A stretch of DNA of 44,444 nucleotides from Comchoanobacter sp040266255 (GTDB lineage: Bacteria; Pseudomonadota; Gammaproteobacteria; Comchoanobacterales; Comchoanobacteraceae), in NCBI GenBank assembly GCA_040266255.1, contig JBDQEV010000008.1, forward strand, positions 1-44,444, in the 5' to 3' direction. A program made the translations under genes and the position numbers. Under the pieces are notes generated by a model, which searched no databases, had not been told where the DNA came from, and was given only the letters and a program-made list of their open reading frames with translations. This document shows positions 1 through 8,338 of this stretch, one piece after another (position 1 is the stretch's first letter; every line of letters starts with the position of its first letter).

Positions 1-15
1 CATGCAAGCTTACCA

Positions 16-540
16 TTATATAAATAAGTACCTGCAAATATAAATTGATGCGAGAACACCAATTAGATCTGCAAATAATCCAACACTGACTGCATAACGA
101 TATTGTCTAATACCAATAGAGCCGAAGTAAACCGCAAGTACATAAAAAGTCGTTTCAGTTGAGCCTAAAATTGTTGCAGAGGTTAAGGATTCTATTGAGT
201 CAGGCCCAAACTGCTCAATGGTTTCAGCAAGTAGGGCAATAGAACCAGAGCCTGATAGTGGTCGCATTAATGATAGTGGAATGATATCTGGAGAAATATG
301 CAGATACTTAAGTATTGGATAAATTGCATTGGAGAATAGGGCAAAGAAACCAGAAGCTCTTAACATTCCAATTGCAACATACATTCCTACAATCGCAGGA
401 ATAATTTTCGTAATAATCGGAAAGGCTTGTTTTCCTCCTTCTAAAAACTCATCAAATATCTCAATTTTTTTTAGTATGCCAATCAGAGGAATAAGTAAGA
501 TGATACTGGCTAAAATAATGGCAGAAGTGGGCTGATACAT
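16..540 (-). CDS. spmB: SpmB-like nucleoside-recognition (Gate) domain membrane protein
   Basis: A 174-residue hydrophobic protein with about four to five membrane segments. It resembles spore maturation protein B, a member of the Gate/nucleoside recognition domain family. The segment with PLSGSGS followed by the GSTETTFYVLAVYFG motif is typical of SpmB. It lies 2 bp downstream of an SpmA-like gene, the usual SpmA-SpmB pairing, so the two probably form one membrane complex. The pair also occurs in non-sporulating bacteria, where its substrate is unknown. The start is an ATG; the gene is complete and ends 15 bp from the window edge. The family call is firm; the function is not known. Confidence 0.85.
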   Translation of the reverse strand: MYQPTSAIILASIILLIPLIGILKKIEIFDEFLEGGKQAFPIITKIIPAIVGMYVAIGMLRASGFFALFSNAIYPILKYLHISPDIIPLSLMRPLSGSGSIALLAETIEQFGPDSIESLTSATILGSTETTFYVLAVYFGSIGIRQYRYAVSVGLFADLIGVLASIYICRYLFI

Positions 541-542
541 GG

Positions 543-1124
543 TTATTCTGTTGAGTGATGTCTAAATAATGTGGTGAGTGCAATTGCAGCAATTGTTGAA
601 AGTGTTGTTGCACAAATCGATGAGAATATGATTTTAGTTGGTTCTATAGAGCCAGCTGCAGCAAGCAAACCAATTGCGGTTGTTGGAATCAGTTGTATAG
701 AAGAAGTATTGATCGCTAAAAGCATGCACATTGAATGAGAAGCAATATGAGGTGTTGGATTGAGTGATTGTAAGCTTTCCATCGCCTTGATGCCTAAAGG
801 TGTTGCAGCATTATTTAACCCAATCATATTAGCGGTAACATTTAAAGAGATATGTCCTATTGCTGGATGGTCACGTGGAATATCAGGAAATAATTTAGAA
901 AGTACGGGGGTGGATGCTTTTGCAATAAAACGTACTAGTCCTGATGCTTGAGCTATTTGCACAAGGCCTAACCAGAAGGTCATGATGCCACAAAGTCCCA
1001 AAGAGATTTCAAATGCTTTATTTGCAGAAACAGGAATGCTCACCATGACATCGTTAATTGTTCCCATATAAATTCCTGTGATGATTGATGTTGCAATCAT
1101 ACAGAACCAAATCATATTAAGCAT
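543..1124 (-). CDS. spmA: SpmA-like nucleoside-recognition domain membrane protein
   Basis: A 193-residue integral membrane protein of the spore maturation protein A family. It contains the family stretch NMIGLNNAATPLGIKAM near residues 100-116, preceded by a GHISLNVTAN segment. The ATG has a good AGGAG ribosome site seven bases upstream. It is cotranscribed with the SpmB-like gene (2 bp gap) and lies 10 bp after an M23 endopeptidase gene. SpmA/SpmB in spore formers act in cortex dehydration. In this organism the role is unknown, but coexpression with a cell-wall endopeptidase would fit an envelope task. Confidence 0.85.
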   Translation of the reverse strand: MLNMIWFCMIATSIITGIYMGTINDVMVSIPVSANKAFEISLGLCGIMTFWLGLVQIAQASGLVRFIAKASTPVLSKLFPDIPRDHPAIGHISLNVTANMIGLNNAATPLGIKAMESLQSLNPTPHIASHSMCMLLAINTSSIQLIPTTAIGLLAAAGSIEPTKIIFSSICATTLSTIAAIALTTLFRHHSTE

Positions 1125-1134
1125 TCTTGATCTC

Positions 1135-2133
1135 CTAAGGTTTGTTCTTATTCAGGTTTAACGTAGGTAATACAGCTGTTAACGGGTCTACAGGCGCTTG
1201 ATCAATGTGTAGTTCAAAGTGCAAGTGAGGACCTGTAGACCTTCCGGTAGAGCCAATATAACCAATGGTTTGAAATGCATTAACTTGATCACCAACCTTG
1301 ATATTGTGATGAAATTTATTCATATGTGCATAATGTGTAGTTGCACCAAATGGGTGAGTGATAATTAAGTAGTTCCCAAAGCTGCTATCTGTGCTTTTAT
1401 GTGTGACTGTGCCTTCTGCTGCAGCCCAAATAGGTGTATTGATTGGTGCTGCTAGATCAACGCCTAAGTGAGGTATGACTTTATTGAGTATTGGGTGCAC
1501 CCGGTTTGGATCAAAATGAGATGAAATTCTTTTATAGTCTGTCGGCGTTCTGCTAAAAAATGGTAATGTTTTTTTACTCTCGGATAAAGAGAAGCCGTGT
1601 TGATCTTCTGTATCATGTATTGTCACTAGTGCAACATGATTAGGGTGATATAGTTTCAATGTGATAGCACGATTGTCTTGGGTAATGACCTCAGCAGTGC
1701 CATTAAACTCATGGTCAATACTATTAACCATTCTCTTGTACCTGATCATATTGGAATCTAAGGGATAGTTTGAGTGTGTATGAATGGTTAGAATATTTTG
1801 ATTGGGCTGGTGCTTTTGTTGTTGAATTTTGTAGCCATTGATCATTTTGTGCAATACAAGAATATGCTTGCTTTTAGTAATTTGGCATGAAAGTAAAGCA
1901 TTTGACTGTGTGTTAATAACTAATGAAACCCGATCATAAGGTGAGATTGTGTTCAATTCTTGAAACTGACGCATATTGACCTGGTGAATGTCGTTTGGGT
2001 TGACATGATGCCTTCTCAGGACTTGATTGAGTGTATCACCTGCTTCGATACTCGTTTCTATTCGCTCAATAGAAGCAGTTGCAAATCCTGTTAGTAATAA
2101 TAGTAGCCAGAGTTTAATCTTTGTGTTCAACAA
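1135..2133 (-). CDS. M23-family murein endopeptidase with N-terminal signal
   Basis: A 332-residue secreted peptidase. Residues 1-21 are a signal peptide (hydrophobic LWLLLLLTGFATA). A LysM- or OapA-like region follows (around DTLNQVLRRHHV). The C-terminal lysostaphin-type M23 domain carries the zinc ligands HLGVD and HLHFE. The layout resembles the MepM/YebA group, which cuts peptidoglycan cross-links during growth, though it is shorter than E. coli MepM (440 aa). Its first 20 bp overlap the end of the CDGSH gene, so it is translationally linked to the sodB operon. The exact bond cleaved cannot be read from sequence. Confidence 0.88.
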   Translation of the reverse strand: MLNTKIKLWLLLLLTGFATASIERIETSIEAGDTLNQVLRRHHVNPNDIHQVNMRQFQELNTISPYDRVSLVINTQSNALLSCQITKSKHILVLHKMINGYKIQQQKHQPNQNILTIHTHSNYPLDSNMIRYKRMVNSIDHEFNGTAEVITQDNRAITLKLYHPNHVALVTIHDTEDQHGFSLSESKKTLPFFSRTPTDYKRISSHFDPNRVHPILNKVIPHLGVDLAAPINTPIWAAAEGTVTHKSTDSSFGNYLIITHPFGATTHYAHMNKFHHNIKVGDQVNAFQTIGYIGSTGRSTGPHLHFELHIDQAPVDPLTAVLPTLNLNKNKP

Positions 2134-2272
2134 TGATCGGTCCTTTATCTAGTTGCAGTTCTCGATGTGATCCATCACATAATGGAAATTTAGAAGACTC
2201 AAAGCATCGACATAAAACAAGTTTTTCATTAGACTTGATGCTGATTTTATCTACTTTCGGTTGTTTATTCAT
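2114..2272 (-). CDS. CDGSH-type iron-sulfur protein, 52 aa
   Basis: A very short protein with the complete CDGSH iron-sulfur motif: C-R-C, then C-D-G-S-H eleven residues later (CRCFESSKFPLCDGSH). The three cysteines and the histidine bind a [2Fe-2S] cluster. A longer in-frame reading exists upstream, but the natural start is the ATG at 2272, whose ATGA overlaps the sodB stop codon; the upstream extension lies inside sodB. Its place directly behind superoxide dismutase suggests a redox or iron-homeostasis role. The family call rests on an exact motif; the cellular function is inferred. Confidence 0.85.
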   Translation of the reverse strand: MNKQPKVDKISIKSNEKLVLCRCFESSKFPLCDGSHRELQLDKGPIIVEHKD

Positions 2273-2856
2273 TGTGCATTCAAATATTGAGTGAGACGTT
2301 CTTCTACAGCTGCCCAATTGACTACTTCCCAAAAGTTTTTCAGGTAGCTAGGACGTGCATTTTGAGTATCAAGGTAGTATGCATGTTCCCATACATCACA
2401 GGTGAGTAGTGGTGTTAAGTTCTGGGTAATAGGTGTTTCGGCATTTGCAGTTGATACAATAGATAGTTCATTTTTATGGTCAATGGCTAGCCAGACCCAC
2501 CCTGAACCAAATAGGTTTAAGGCTTGATCAGTAAATTGTGTGCTGAATTCCTCAATGCTATTGAAGTTTGAAATCAATAATTCACAGGTTTTGGTGAGTG
2601 GTTTTTGGTGATGTATTTCAGAAAGAGACTCCCAATAAAATGTGTGGTTCCATACTTGTGCAGCATTATTAAACACTTTACCATCTGAGCTTTGAATGAT
2701 TTCCTCTAAGCTTTTGTTCTCATTCTCATCAATCAGTCCATTTAACTTATCCACATAAGTTTGATGGTGTTTACCATAGTGAAATTCAATAGTTTGCTCT
2801 GAAATATAGGGTTCTAAAGCATTTTTAGCATAGGGTAGTGGTGGTAGTTTGAACAC
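2269..2856 (-). CDS. sodB: superoxide dismutase, Fe/Mn family
   Basis: A 195-residue cytoplasmic dismutase that converts superoxide to oxygen and peroxide. The four metal ligands are visible: His in FHYGKHH near residue 26, His in WNHTFYW near 73, and Asp and His in DVWEHAYY near 155-160. The GSGWVWL stretch is also typical, and the family-wide pattern fits iron-type SodB. The start is GTG at 2856; an upstream ATG at 2868 is in another frame and an in-frame stop lies just above. A near-perfect promoter lies about 30 bp upstream on the same strand. It leads an operon with the CDGSH protein and M23 peptidase. Confidence 0.95.
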   Translation of the reverse strand: MFKLPPLPYAKNALEPYISEQTIEFHYGKHHQTYVDKLNGLIDENENKSLEEIIQSSDGKVFNNAAQVWNHTFYWESLSEIHHQKPLTKTCELLISNFNSIEEFSTQFTDQALNLFGSGWVWLAIDHKNELSIVSTANAETPITQNLTPLLTCDVWEHAYYLDTQNARPSYLKNFWEVVNWAAVEERLTQYLNAQ

Positions 2857-2884
2857 AAATTTTTCATATTAGTATCTCAAGTAC

Positions 2885-2913
2885 AATGTAGATGATGGAG
2901 GTATCAGTGTCAA
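2885..2913 (-). promoter_or_regulatory. sigma-70 type promoter for sodB operon
   Basis: On the minus strand, TTGACA is followed after exactly 17 bp by TACATT, and the predicted transcript start lies about 20 bp before the sodB GTG. The -35 is a consensus match. This is divergent from the ahpC promoter some 15 bp away, so the two oxidative-stress genes share one control region. Confidence 0.65.
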
Positions 2914-2928
2914 TTTTATCTCTGAGGT

Positions 2929-2957
2929 TTGAAAGACAATAATGGGTATGTTACATT
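2929..2957 (+). promoter_or_regulatory. probable ahpC promoter
   Basis: TTGAAA, a 17 bp spacer, then TACATT preceded by TG at the extended -10 position. It sits 28 bp before the peroxiredoxin start codon. It faces away from the sodB promoter in a 128 bp shared intergenic region. Confidence 0.5.
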
Positions 2958-2984
2958 AGCCTGAATGTAAATTAAGAGATAGAG

Positions 2985-3584
2985 ATGAGTCAGTTAATCG
3001 GATACAAAGCACCAGATTTTAAATTGAATGGTGTAGATGAGAATGGTGAGTTTAAAGAGTATGACTTAGAGCAATTCAAGGGAAAATATGTTGTATTATT
3101 CTTCTACCCAATGGACTTCACGTTTGTATGTCCTTTAGAGTTGGTGAAAATGAATCAAATGATTGATCAGTTCAAAGCTAAAAACTGTCAAGTTTTAGGT
3201 GTTTCATTAGACTCAGAGCATACACATTTAGCTTGGAGAAATACAGAAATGAGTCAGGGAGGTATCGGAGCGCTGAGCTTTCCTTTGCTATCAGATGTTT
3301 CAAGAGATGTAACGATTGCATATCAAGCAATGAATACATCAGCACCCAAAGTGCCAATGCGTGCTACAATTATTATTGACCCAAAAGGTATCGTGAGGGT
3401 TGCACAAAGTAATGATCTGCCAATTGGTCGTAGTCCAGCTGAAATTTTAAGGCTTGTAGAAGCACTTCAGCATCATGAGGCACACGGAGATGTTTGCCCA
3501 CCAGACTGGACAGAAGGTCAAAAGTCTTTGGCACCATCTAAAGCAGGCTTAAATCAGTATATTGCAGAGAATGCAACTTCGTAA
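2985..3584 (+). CDS. ahpC: typical 2-Cys peroxiredoxin (AhpC/TSA family)
   Basis: A 199-residue peroxidase. The peroxidatic cysteine lies in FTFVCPLEL (about residue 50; the usual motif is FVCPTEL). The resolving cysteine lies in GDVCPPDW near residue 170. It reduces hydrogen peroxide and organic peroxides with a thiol partner; no ahpF-like reductase is next to it, so thioredoxin or another donor probably serves it. A weak AGAGATAGAG purine stretch precedes the ATG. The gene is divergent from sodB, and its stop overlaps the rlmE start (TAATG). The family is certain; the symbol follows common usage. Confidence 0.92.
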   Translation: MSQLIGYKAPDFKLNGVDENGEFKEYDLEQFKGKYVVLFFYPMDFTFVCPLELVKMNQMIDQFKAKNCQVLGVSLDSEHTHLAWRNTEMSQGGIGALSFPLLSDVSRDVTIAYQAMNTSAPKVPMRATIIIDPKGIVRVAQSNDLPIGRSPAEILRLVEALQHHEAHGDVCPPDWTEGQKSLAPSKAGLNQYIAENATS

Positions 3585-4186
3585 TGGCCGGACCAAAGAA
3601 AAGCTGGGTAAAACAGCACCTGAATGACCACTATGTTAAGCAAGCAGCGCAACAAGGGTATCGTTCACGTGCTGTTTTTAAGTTGAAAGAACTCATTGAT
3701 CGTTATCAATTTATTCAGCAAGGCGATCAAATTGTTGAGTTAGGTTCAGCACCTGGTGCTTGGACACAACTACTCTCGGAAAGAAAGCACAGTGTTGTGG
3801 CATGTGATTTATTGCCAATGCAGCCTGTGAAAAATGTTGAGTTCATTCAGGGTGATTTTTTACAAGAAGATACTCAATTGGCCATTCGGTCTTGTTTAAA
3901 AGGGCGGTGTGATATTGTGATGAGTGATATGGCGCCAGATTTGACAGGCTCAGATATTATAGATCAAGTCAGAATGCATGAGCTGGTATCTGCTGTATTG
4001 GTATTTTGTAAAGATAATCTAAAAGAAAATGGTCAACTATTGATAAAGTTATTTAATGGTAGAGATTTTGAAGCAATGTATTCCGAAGTAAAGTTAAGTT
4101 TTACAAAGGTTAAAGTTATCAAGCCAGATGCATCGAGACAAGCTTCAAAAGAAGTTTATTTGCTTGCAGATAAATTTAGGTTATAG
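3584..4186 (+). CDS. rlmE: 23S rRNA (uridine-2'-O-)-methyltransferase RlmE (FtsJ)
   Basis: A 200-residue SAM-dependent methyltransferase that modifies U2552 in the 23S A-loop. The SAM-binding motif ELGSAPGAWTQ is near residue 51. The K-D-K-E catalytic set is visible: Lys in AVFKLKEL, Asp in MSDMAPDLTG, Lys in LLIKLFNG and Glu in ASKEVYLL. The length matches E. coli RlmE (209 aa). It lies directly before ftsH, the conserved rlmE-ftsH arrangement, and overlaps the peroxiredoxin stop by one base. Confidence 0.95.
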   Translation: MAGPKKSWVKQHLNDHYVKQAAQQGYRSRAVFKLKELIDRYQFIQQGDQIVELGSAPGAWTQLLSERKHSVVACDLLPMQPVKNVEFIQGDFLQEDTQLAIRSCLKGRCDIVMSDMAPDLTGSDIIDQVRMHELVSAVLVFCKDNLKENGQLLIKLFNGRDFEAMYSEVKLSFTKVKVIKPDASRQASKEVYLLADKFRL

Positions 4187-4213
4187 TGAAATACGAATCA
4201 ATGGAGTTGCGGC

Positions 4214-6079
4214 GTGAGTGAACGCAATAAGAATGTAGTATTATGGATAGCATTTTTCGCTATTGTCTTTTTCCTATTGTCAGGTTATAGCCCCGAAAGG
4301 TTTGAAAATCAGAGTATTCCATATTCAGATTTTGTGAATCGCATAGATTCGGGTAGTGTTGATCGAGTCGTTATTTCTAGTGACTCTGGTATTGTAGGTA
4401 AGACTTCTAGTGGACAAGCATTCTCTACACACATCCCTTACATGGATCCAACTTTGCTCAATAGGTTGATTGAGAAAAATATTACAGTAGTTGGAAAGCC
4501 TGCTGAAGGGCAAAGCTTATTCTTACATATGTTAATCAGTTGGATACCGTTTATCGTTCTGATTGCTATTTCATTCTGGGTGATGCGTCAAGCTCAGGGA
4601 GGAGGAGTTGGTAAAGGCGGTGCTTTTTCCTTTGGTAGAAGTCGTGCCAAGATGCTAACTGGTAAAAAGAATAATATCTCTTTCAAAGATGTTGCAGGTG
4701 TTGATGAGTGCTTAGGAGAGGTCAGTGAGTTTGTAGACTTCCTTAAAAATCCTAAAAAGTTCCAACAGCTTGGGGGTAAGATTCCATGTGGCGCATTACT
4801 TGTAGGCCCTCCAGGTACTGGTAAAACACTGATTGCTAAAGCAGTTGCTGGAGAGGCTGATGTACCATTCTTTACAATATCAGGTTCTGATTTTGTTGAA
4901 ATGTTTGTAGGTGTTGGTGCGTCTAGAGTCAGGGATATGTTTAGTGAGGCCAAGAAACAAGCACCCTGTATTATATTCATTGATGAGATTGATGCTGTTG
5001 GTCGGCATAGAGGCGCAGGTCTAGGTGGTGGTCATGATGAAAGAGAACAAACTTTAAATCAATTATTGGTTGAAATGGATGGGTTTGAAGGTAAAGAGGG
5101 TGTGATTGTCCTTGCAGCTTCGAATAGACCTGATGTATTAGACCCTGCTTTATTAAGACCAGGCCGATTTGATCGTCAAGTTGTTGTGCCATTACCTGAT
5201 ATTAGAGGTAGAGAGAAGATCTTAAAAGTACACATGAAAAAGCTAACACTTGGTAGTGATGTAGATGCTCGTATCTTAGCTAGAGGGACACCAGGGTTCT
5301 CTGGGGCAGATTTGGCCAACTTAGCAAATGAATCTGCATTATTTGCAGCGAAAGAGAATAAGCGAAAGGTTGGTATGGCACACTTCAATAGTGCAAAAGA
5401 TAAGATTTTGATGGGTGCAGAACGATCCATGGCAATGAGTGATGATGAGAAAAAGCTGACGGCTTATCATGAAGCTGGGCATGCGATTGTTGGTCGACTA
5501 GTTCCAGAGCATGATCCAGTGTATAAGGTGAGTATTATTCCAAGAGGAAGGGCGCTTGGTGTAACAATGTTCCTGCCTGAAAAAGATGCATATAGTGTAT
5601 CGATACAAAAGCTGGAAAGTCAGTTATCTGGTCTTTACGGTGGTCGTGTTGCTGAAGAGGTCATATTTGGTAAAGATGCAGTGACCACTGGAGCCTCAAA
5701 TGATATTGAGAAAGCAACAGAGTTAGCGCGTAAAATTGTTTCTAACTGGGGGCTATCTGAAAAGATGGGGCCAATCAATTATTCTGCAGATGAGGGTGAA
5801 ATCTTCTTAGGAAGATCAGTGACTAAGCATCGTGAGATGTCAGATCAAACAGCACAGATGATTGATAAAGAGATTCATGAGCTTATCGATAAAAACTATA
5901 AGCGTGCTGAGAAAATTCTGAAAGAAAATATCAAGATTTTACATTTGATGGCAGATTGTTTAATGAAATATGAGACCATTGAACAAGAGCAGATTGATAT
6001 TATTATGGAAGGTAAGCAGCCTATGCCACCTGAAGGTTGGGTTGAGAGTCCAGTAGATACAAGTAGTGATTCAAAATAG
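4214..6079 (+). CDS. ftsH: ATP-dependent zinc metalloprotease FtsH
   Basis: A 621-residue membrane-anchored AAA protease. There are two membrane segments (about residues 9-27 and 104-124) with a periplasmic loop between them. Walker A GPPGTGKT is near residue 198, Walker B IIFIDEID near 254, and the second region of homology (RPDVLDPALLRPGRFDR) follows. The zinc site HEAGH is near residue 419. FtsH degrades misassembled membrane proteins and regulatory proteins. GTG start with a GGAG site upstream. The 3' end overlaps glmM by 14 bp; folP, which usually separates ftsH from glmM, is absent. Confidence 0.97.
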   Translation: MSERNKNVVLWIAFFAIVFFLLSGYSPERFENQSIPYSDFVNRIDSGSVDRVVISSDSGIVGKTSSGQAFSTHIPYMDPTLLNRLIEKNITVVGKPAEGQSLFLHMLISWIPFIVLIAISFWVMRQAQGGGVGKGGAFSFGRSRAKMLTGKKNNISFKDVAGVDECLGEVSEFVDFLKNPKKFQQLGGKIPCGALLVGPPGTGKTLIAKAVAGEADVPFFTISGSDFVEMFVGVGASRVRDMFSEAKKQAPCIIFIDEIDAVGRHRGAGLGGGHDEREQTLNQLLVEMDGFEGKEGVIVLAASNRPDVLDPALLRPGRFDRQVVVPLPDIRGREKILKVHMKKLTLGSDVDARILARGTPGFSGADLANLANESALFAAKENKRKVGMAHFNSAKDKILMGAERSMAMSDDEKKLTAYHEAGHAIVGRLVPEHDPVYKVSIIPRGRALGVTMFLPEKDAYSVSIQKLESQLSGLYGGRVAEEVIFGKDAVTTGASNDIEKATELARKIVSNWGLSEKMGPINYSADEGEIFLGRSVTKHREMSDQTAQMIDKEIHELIDKNYKRAEKILKENIKILHLMADCLMKYETIEQEQIDIIMEGKQPMPPEGWVESPVDTSSDSK

Positions 6080-7244
6080 ACAGTCTATTAGAGGGGCTTG
6101 CCCAGGGGATTTTACAGAAGATGACTTCTACCGATGTGGTCAGCACCTGGGTTCTTTAGGGCTTAAGAAAATTGTTATTGCACATGACCCCAGGCCATCA
6201 TCTCTTGCTTTATATGAGGCATTTATTTCAGGATGTTTATCTCAGTCTATTACGGTTCTCTCTTTGGGGTGTACCCCAACGCCAGTAGTTAACTTTTATA
6301 GACAGCAACAAACGTTAAAGTGTGGTGTAATGATTACAGCGTCACACAATCCTGTTACGGATAATGGAATTAAATTATTTTTACAAGATCCTGTTGGGAA
6401 AATTCAATTATTAAAATTAAAAAAATTACCTCTAAAGGCCAAAGGTAGGGTAATAGATGTAAAGAAGCATGCACTTTATTTATATGCCCAGTCTCTACGA
6501 AAAAAGTTTCCTAATCTTACGCGTAAAAAATGCTTAATCGATACTGCAAATGGTAGCTGGGATTATATAAAGCCGACTATTGAGTTTTTTTTTGATGCGA
6601 CGTATGTAAATAGTGGATGTGCAGAAAAGATTAATCAAAATGCTGCAATATTCTCACCTCAAAGGTATCAGCAGTGTGCAAAAAGCTATGATGCAGTATT
6701 ATTGCTTGACGGTGATGGAGATCGTTTAAATGTTATAAGCTCAAAAGGTGAACTGTTAGATGGGGATGACTTTCTTTATCAGCTTTATCATGGTGAGCCC
6801 AATCATATGGTGGGCACAATTATGAGTAACTCAGCATTAGAAGAGTTCGTTAAGCAACAAGGATATCATTTTTATAGGACCGGTGTTGGAGATGACTTGG
6901 TTATTAACCAGGTTAAAAAACTTGGCTTACGGTATGGTGGTGAGCAGTGTGGACATGTAATGGATGCTAACTGGCTTGATAGCACTGATCCGTTATACCT
7001 CAGTTTGCTATTATTATCACAAGACAAGTTATCTCCATTGCCATATAAATACCCTCAGCACCATATGAACTTGATGGGTTATAGAAGCATTGACCACTTA
7101 AAACGTATTATAGCACCATTTGCAGTTCGCTCTATTATTCGTCACTCTAATACTGAAAAGTTAACTAGAGTAATGTTAGAGGGGGATGCAAAAGAAGTTA
7201 AGACTACTGTAGAAGCAATCAATCACCAAACTCATCCTGCATGA
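6066..7244 (+). CDS. glmM: phosphoglucosamine mutase, short form
   Basis: Alpha-D-phosphohexomutase family. The active-site serine loop TASHNP lies near residue 93, the metal-binding loop DGDGDR near 216, and the sugar-binding loop reads GGEQCGH where GlmM normally has GGExSGH. A C-terminal RVMLEGD segment matches the phosphate-binding domain. At 392 residues it is about 50 shorter than usual GlmM (about 445). Position after ftsH supports GlmM, the step making glucosamine-1-phosphate for peptidoglycan, rather than another mutase. It starts with GTG inside the ftsH 3' end, and its own end overlaps the convergent HTH gene by 26 bp. Confidence 0.8.
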   Translation: MIQNRQSIRGACPGDFTEDDFYRCGQHLGSLGLKKIVIAHDPRPSSLALYEAFISGCLSQSITVLSLGCTPTPVVNFYRQQQTLKCGVMITASHNPVTDNGIKLFLQDPVGKIQLLKLKKLPLKAKGRVIDVKKHALYLYAQSLRKKFPNLTRKKCLIDTANGSWDYIKPTIEFFFDATYVNSGCAEKINQNAAIFSPQRYQQCAKSYDAVLLLDGDGDRLNVISSKGELLDGDDFLYQLYHGEPNHMVGTIMSNSALEEFVKQQGYHFYRTGVGDDLVINQVKKLGLRYGGEQCGHVMDANWLDSTDPLYLSLLLLSQDKLSPLPYKYPQHHMNLMGYRSIDHLKRIIAPFAVRSIIRHSNTEKLTRVMLEGDAKEVKTTVEAINHQTHPA

Positions 7245-7608
7245 GAGACATGAATTCTTCGAAATAGTCATATGTTTTGAGGTGTTCTAATAACGACTTT
7301 TTATTAGGTTGCTTAAATTTCTCTTTGATGCGCTGCAGATAAAACTCAACTGTTCGAGGTGATAAAATTAACTCAACGGCTGTTTTTTTTATAGTCATCC
7401 CTTGAGACAAAAAGTAAATGCAATCAGCTTCGCGTTGCGTTAGATAAAGCTTCTGATCTACATTAAAAGTGTAACTTTTTCTTTCAACAGTAGGTGCTGT
7501 CTCCATATTTTCTTCGTCTTCAATAAATTTAACTGTTGTATAAAAAAACGGATAGTCCTTTGCGTATCGGTTTACAAATTCATTTTTCACGGCATTCCAG
7601 TAATGCAT
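7219..7608 (-). CDS. LuxR-type helix-turn-helix protein
   Basis: A 129-residue protein. Residues of the second half form a LuxR/FixJ-type DNA-binding domain (LTQREADCIYFLSQGMTIKKTA, then SPRTVEFYLQRIKEKF). The N-terminal part is short and lacks a recognisable receiver or autoinducer domain. Start chosen at the ATG at 7608, which has GGGAGA six bases upstream; a longer reading would need a TTG. It is a stand-alone gene whose 3' end runs 26 bp into glmM on the other strand. Target genes are unknown. Similar short LuxR-like regulators are common in Legionella and relatives. Confidence 0.75.
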   Translation of the reverse strand: MHYWNAVKNEFVNRYAKDYPFFYTTVKFIEDEENMETAPTVERKSYTFNVDQKLYLTQREADCIYFLSQGMTIKKTAVELILSPRTVEFYLQRIKEKFKQPNKKSLLEHLKTYDYFEEFMSLMQDEFGD

Positions 7609-7678
7609 ACTTTCTCCCAAAGTAAGTATTAGAATTATCGCACTTGTTTGAATTCCTGCAATACCGATAAAACGCAGT

Positions 7679-8338
7679 TCATGAGAAGATATTTCTTATT
7701 GGTATGTTATATTCTGGGGATAAGTATATGTTTGGGCTTGTTATTTTTTTTAAGGTATGAAGTGCAAATAAGATGCCTGGTAAATACATAAAATGGTGAT
7801 CAACAGTGCATGATAGATTAGAAGAGTGCAGAGTAATAAGAGTATGCTGAGCAATTTTTCTTGCTACTCTGATTGATAAAATATCCGCACTAGGAAAGAA
7901 TAGCTGTTGTAGATACAATGCAGTTGCAGAGGGCTTATCTTTTTTAGTCAAGCAGTGTGTTTCATAAATATGAGTGACGGGAAGAGAAGCAGACTGTTGA
8001 ATTAGTTTTGTGACAGTATATGAAAAATTGATAAAAATAAGTAGAGGATAGTTCTGTTTTAAAGCAGTCTTTAGTTCCTGGCTTTTAATGCCGCTTGTGC
8101 CTATTAAAGTTCTGATTTTAAACTGATGGTATATTTTTAGGTGTTGTTGAATGCAACTAGCAGAGGTGGTATCAATAATAAGGCTGGGTTGGTAAGTCTT
8201 GATCGTTTCGCTAAGATGGTGTTGTGATTGAATGCCAATGACTTGTTGGGGATAAAATAGAGATAAAAAGTCGAAAATAACACGTCCTAGTTTTCCAGTA
8301 CTACCAACAAGTAGGACTTTATCATCTGGGTCTAACAT
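7679..8338 (-). CDS. dapB: divergent 4-hydroxy-tetrahydrodipicolinate reductase (DapB)
   Basis: A 219-residue protein with the DapB order of motifs. The nucleotide loop GSTGKLGR is near residue 12, DTTS near 56, GTSGI near 79 and NFS near 104. The signature ETHCLTKKDKPSATA lies near residues 125-139. Against the E. coli signature the catalytic His and Lys are kept, but the second His is Cys and the SGT glycine is Ala. It is about 50 residues shorter than E. coli DapB (273). DapB makes tetrahydrodipicolinate for lysine and meso-diaminopimelate. It overlaps the upstream ubi gene by 7 bp and is last in the pepP-ubi operon. Activity is plausible but uncertain. Confidence 0.7.
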   Translation of the reverse strand: MLDPDDKVLLVGSTGKLGRVIFDFLSLFYPQQVIGIQSQHHLSETIKTYQPSLIIDTTSASCIQQHLKIYHQFKIRTLIGTSGIKSQELKTALKQNYPLLIFINFSYTVTKLIQQSASLPVTHIYETHCLTKKDKPSATALYLQQLFFPSADILSIRVARKIAQHTLITLHSSNLSCTVDHHFMYLPGILFALHTLKKITSPNIYLSPEYNIPIRNIFS

